64,000 bases of DNA from JANLTX01 sp049840835 (lineage in GTDB: Bacteria > Armatimonadota > Armatimonadia > Armatimonadales > Armatimonadaceae). The translations under genes were made by a program, and so were the position numbers. Shown here piece after piece: positions 62,743 to 64,000 of the stretch; the stretch's first letter is position 1; every line of letters begins with the position of its first letter. A model generated the notes under the pieces. The model worked only from the letters and a program-made list of their open reading frames with translations, had not been told where the DNA came from and made no database searches. The stretch covers positions 124,001-188,000 of the forward strand of contig JASGJG010000012.1 in NCBI GenBank assembly GCA_049840835.1, read 5' to 3'.

Positions 62743-63036
62743 ATGCCTACCGGTCCTCAGCGGCTACGTACCCCAGATGGTCTTCTCAATCAGATCGGTC
62801 CTCAGCTCAAATCTCGGCGTAAGGCGCTAAAACTGACGCAGGACAATCTCTGCGGGCAGATCGCCAGCACGACTGGTGGACTCTGGACGCCGCAATGGCG
62901 CGACATAGTACGAATCGAGCGTGGCACGCGGATCGTGTCCGACTTGGAGGTCATCGTGCTGAGTCAGATCTTGAATTGCCATGTTCAGGATCTCTTAGAT
63001 GAGCGCCTATCATTTCCGCAGGGCATATCCGGTTGA
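62743..63036 (+). CDS. XRE-family HTH regulator
   Basis: 97 residues from the ATG at 62743 (a TTG two codons earlier also fits). The HTH is LLNQIGPQLKSRRKALKLTQ, DNLCGQIASTTGGLWTPQWR DIVRIERGTRIVSDLEVIVL, a variation of the Cro/C1 fold with a longer loop before the recognition helix. It is divergent from the GNAT-like gene, with a shared intergenic region holding two inverted repeats. It may control one or both. Confidence 0.7.
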   Translation: MPTGPQRLRTPDGLLNQIGPQLKSRRKALKLTQDNLCGQIASTTGGLWTPQWRDIVRIERGTRIVSDLEVIVLSQILNCHVQDLLDERLSFPQGISG

Positions 63037-63167
63037 GCCATTTTTTGTAACGGCTCCTTGACTCTTTTCTGGGTTTCTGCTTTCGTACCCTTGGGCAAGG
63101 CTGGCCCGATAGATTGAACTGAAGTGTCGCGCGAATGGGGCGACGGTATTTGCATAACAGATTTGCC

Positions 63168-63698
63168 ATGACCTACCGCACGCATCTTGTCGGAGGCATA
63201 GCCAGCCTGTGGGCGCTGACAGTATTGCCCCATGGCACAGACATGCTTGCGATCTCTTGCGCTGCAGCGGGCTTTGGGGCGCTCTTGCCTGACCTGGATG
63301 CCAACGCAAGCAAGCTCCAGTCCGTCACCATTGAGGGAATCCAGCCGTTCGTGCCGGTCGGCATCGCTATACGCCAAACATATACTCACCGAGGACCGCT
63401 TCACTCTTTGGCTGCCATCGGAGCGGTCACTCTTATAGGCTCCATTCCATTAGCTATATGGTTGGGATGGCAGGTAGGGGTTGCGCTGACGCTCGGGTAC
63501 GCCTCCCACCTCATGCTGGATATGTGTACCAGGAGCGGACTGCCACTCTTCTACCCGAATCCGAAAACAGTATGGCTCCTACCGAAAAAGCTGCGCATCG
63601 CTACGGGCAGCGAGTGGGAGCACCTATACACAGCCACACTGGGGATACTGTCGCTAGCACTGCTGCTATCTCGTTTGCTGCTCTACCAATGGAGCTAA
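63168..63698 (+). CDS. YdjM/DUF457-type metal-dependent membrane hydrolase
   Basis: 176 residues from the ATG at 63168; the frame extends upstream by 11 codons. The pattern MTYRTHLVGGIASLWAL, AAAGFGALLPDLDANASKLQ, then TYTHRGPLHSLAAIGAVTLI, LTLGYASHLMLDMCTRSGLP is that of YdjM-like proteins (HTHRG, LPDLD, SHLxLDxxTxxG). The His and Asp residues form the putative metal site; four or so TM helices are present. E. coli YdjM is LexA-controlled. Function in this genome is not known. Confidence 0.85.
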   Translation: MTYRTHLVGGIASLWALTVLPHGTDMLAISCAAAGFGALLPDLDANASKLQSVTIEGIQPFVPVGIAIRQTYTHRGPLHSLAAIGAVTLIGSIPLAIWLGWQVGVALTLGYASHLMLDMCTRSGLPLFYPNPKTVWLLPKKLRIATGSEWEHLYTATLGILSLALLLSRLLLYQWS

Positions 63699-63716
63699 TA
63701 GGCTTGTCCTCAGCAG

Positions 63717-63722
63717 TATACT
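63717..63722 (+). promoter_or_regulatory. -10 box close to start (leaderless type)
   Basis: TATACT ends 8 bases before the ATG at 63731. No ribosome site. The -35 region is not obvious. Confidence 0.4.
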
Positions 63723-63730
63723 AAACCGAC

Positions 63731-64000
63731 ATGAACGCTACTCTCCGCCAGAAACCCGTCGATGCCTCCTCCCTTACAGGCAAAGTTCTCTTCGGCTACC
63801 AGGGCTGGTTCCGCACCCCCGATGATGGGTCTAATGTCGGCTGGAGTCATTGGTCGCGCGGGGTACCCACACCTGAGAGGATCACAGTAGATCTCTACCC
63901 CGACCTTAGCGAGTTTGACACCAAAGATCTCTGCCCGCTGCCCGGCGCAACCATCGGAGGTAAGCCTGCTTATCTGTTCTCTTCCTTCAACAAGAATGTT
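63731..64000 (+). CDS. GH71/99-like endo-alpha-mannanase-type protein, 3' end outside window
   Basis: The first 90 residues are visible. They read LTGKVLFGYQGWFRTPDDGS, SNVGWSHWSRGVPTPERITV, DLYPDLSEFDTKDLCPLPGA, IGGKPAYLFSSFNKNV. The opening GYQGWF.xPxDGS.xGWxHW, and PDLSEF, are the signatures of the GH71/GH99-like superfamily, which acts on alpha-mannose or alpha-1,3-glucan chains. The catalytic residues lie beyond the window end. No signal peptide precedes the domain, so a cytosolic or leaderless-expressed enzyme is possible. Confidence 0.8.
   Translation, partial: MNATLRQKPVDASSLTGKVLFGYQGWFRTPDDGSNVGWSHWSRGVPTPERITVDLYPDLSEFDTKDLCPLPGATIGGKPAYLFSSFNKNV

Noticed and set aside
1..64000. 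CRISPR arrays, rRNA and tRNA genes
   Set aside because: No repeat-spacer pattern, no rRNA sequence and no cloverleaf with TTCGA-type loop was recognised while reading both strands.

Overview
The window looks like a bacterial chromosome segment from the phylum Armatimonadota. The best pointers are three exported pseudopilin-like proteins that begin FTLIELLVV, continue through an FPVFAxAR.KA motif and an MYAxD(Y/W)D motif, and end in the H-X9-DG block typical of that phylum (also seen in Planctomycetes). PEP-CTERM tails, an HAF-repeat protein, a GH71/99-like enzyme and a parallel beta-helix protein fit the same picture. Several genes have a consensus -10 box only 6-9 bases before the start codon, so leaderless transcripts look common. 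The assignment rests on family resemblance, not on a marker gene.

Layout. 1-5361: a three-gene plus-strand cassette (4-TM membrane protein, nucleosidase-STAND NTPase, GNAT acetyltransferase) that resembles a conflict or immune system; 5353-6670 is eroded DNA. 6670-12169: exported proteins (a two-domain LamG-like protein, an ankyrin-repeat protein, an HAF-repeat protein) and an MscS channel. 12334-20793: a minus-strand block with overlapping starts and stops that mixes metal-handling proteins (MerC-like, Cys-rich four-helix copper protein, YHS/TRASH-like protein, DUF2946-like protein), three H-X9-DG pseudopilins and two choice-anchor-M PEP-CTERM surface proteins. 21106-32675: small genes and decay, including DUF3892, a broken YCII protein, a lone IS5-type orfA, an ArsR regulator, a split LuxR response regulator and a peptide-binding lipoprotein. 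It also holds a family of three related 33-40 residue basic microproteins whose substitutions fall mainly at third codon positions.

32943-41209: a PASTA-domain protein, a 1907-residue RHS polymorphic toxin with an HNH-like C-terminal domain, and a frameshifted remnant where the immunity gene should be. 41265-48583: a MgtC/DUF4010 membrane protein, a small secreted basic protein, a secreted DRGH nuclease paired with a NuiA-type inhibitor, and an ArsR-SulP-GyrI-like operon. 49160-53044: a TauE/SafE remnant and two exported unknown proteins behind a textbook promoter with no room for a leader. 53166-64000: a BTAD/NB-ARC/TPR regulator, a lipoprotein, a twice-frameshifted beta-helix gene, an excisionase-like protein, a frameshifted AAA/DUF4143 gene, a sensor without a kinase domain, a GNAT/acyl-synthase-like protein, an XRE regulator, a YdjM-like membrane protein, and the start of a GH71/99-like gene.

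Working links I infer: the left cassette and the RHS and NucA/NuiA pairs are defence or conflict modules; the 12-21 kb block couples copper/metal handling to cell-surface proteins; the rest is exported or regulatory cargo in a region with many broken genes. So many genes differ from an intact reading frame by one or two bases that base-calling or assembly error must be weighed against real pseudogenisation.
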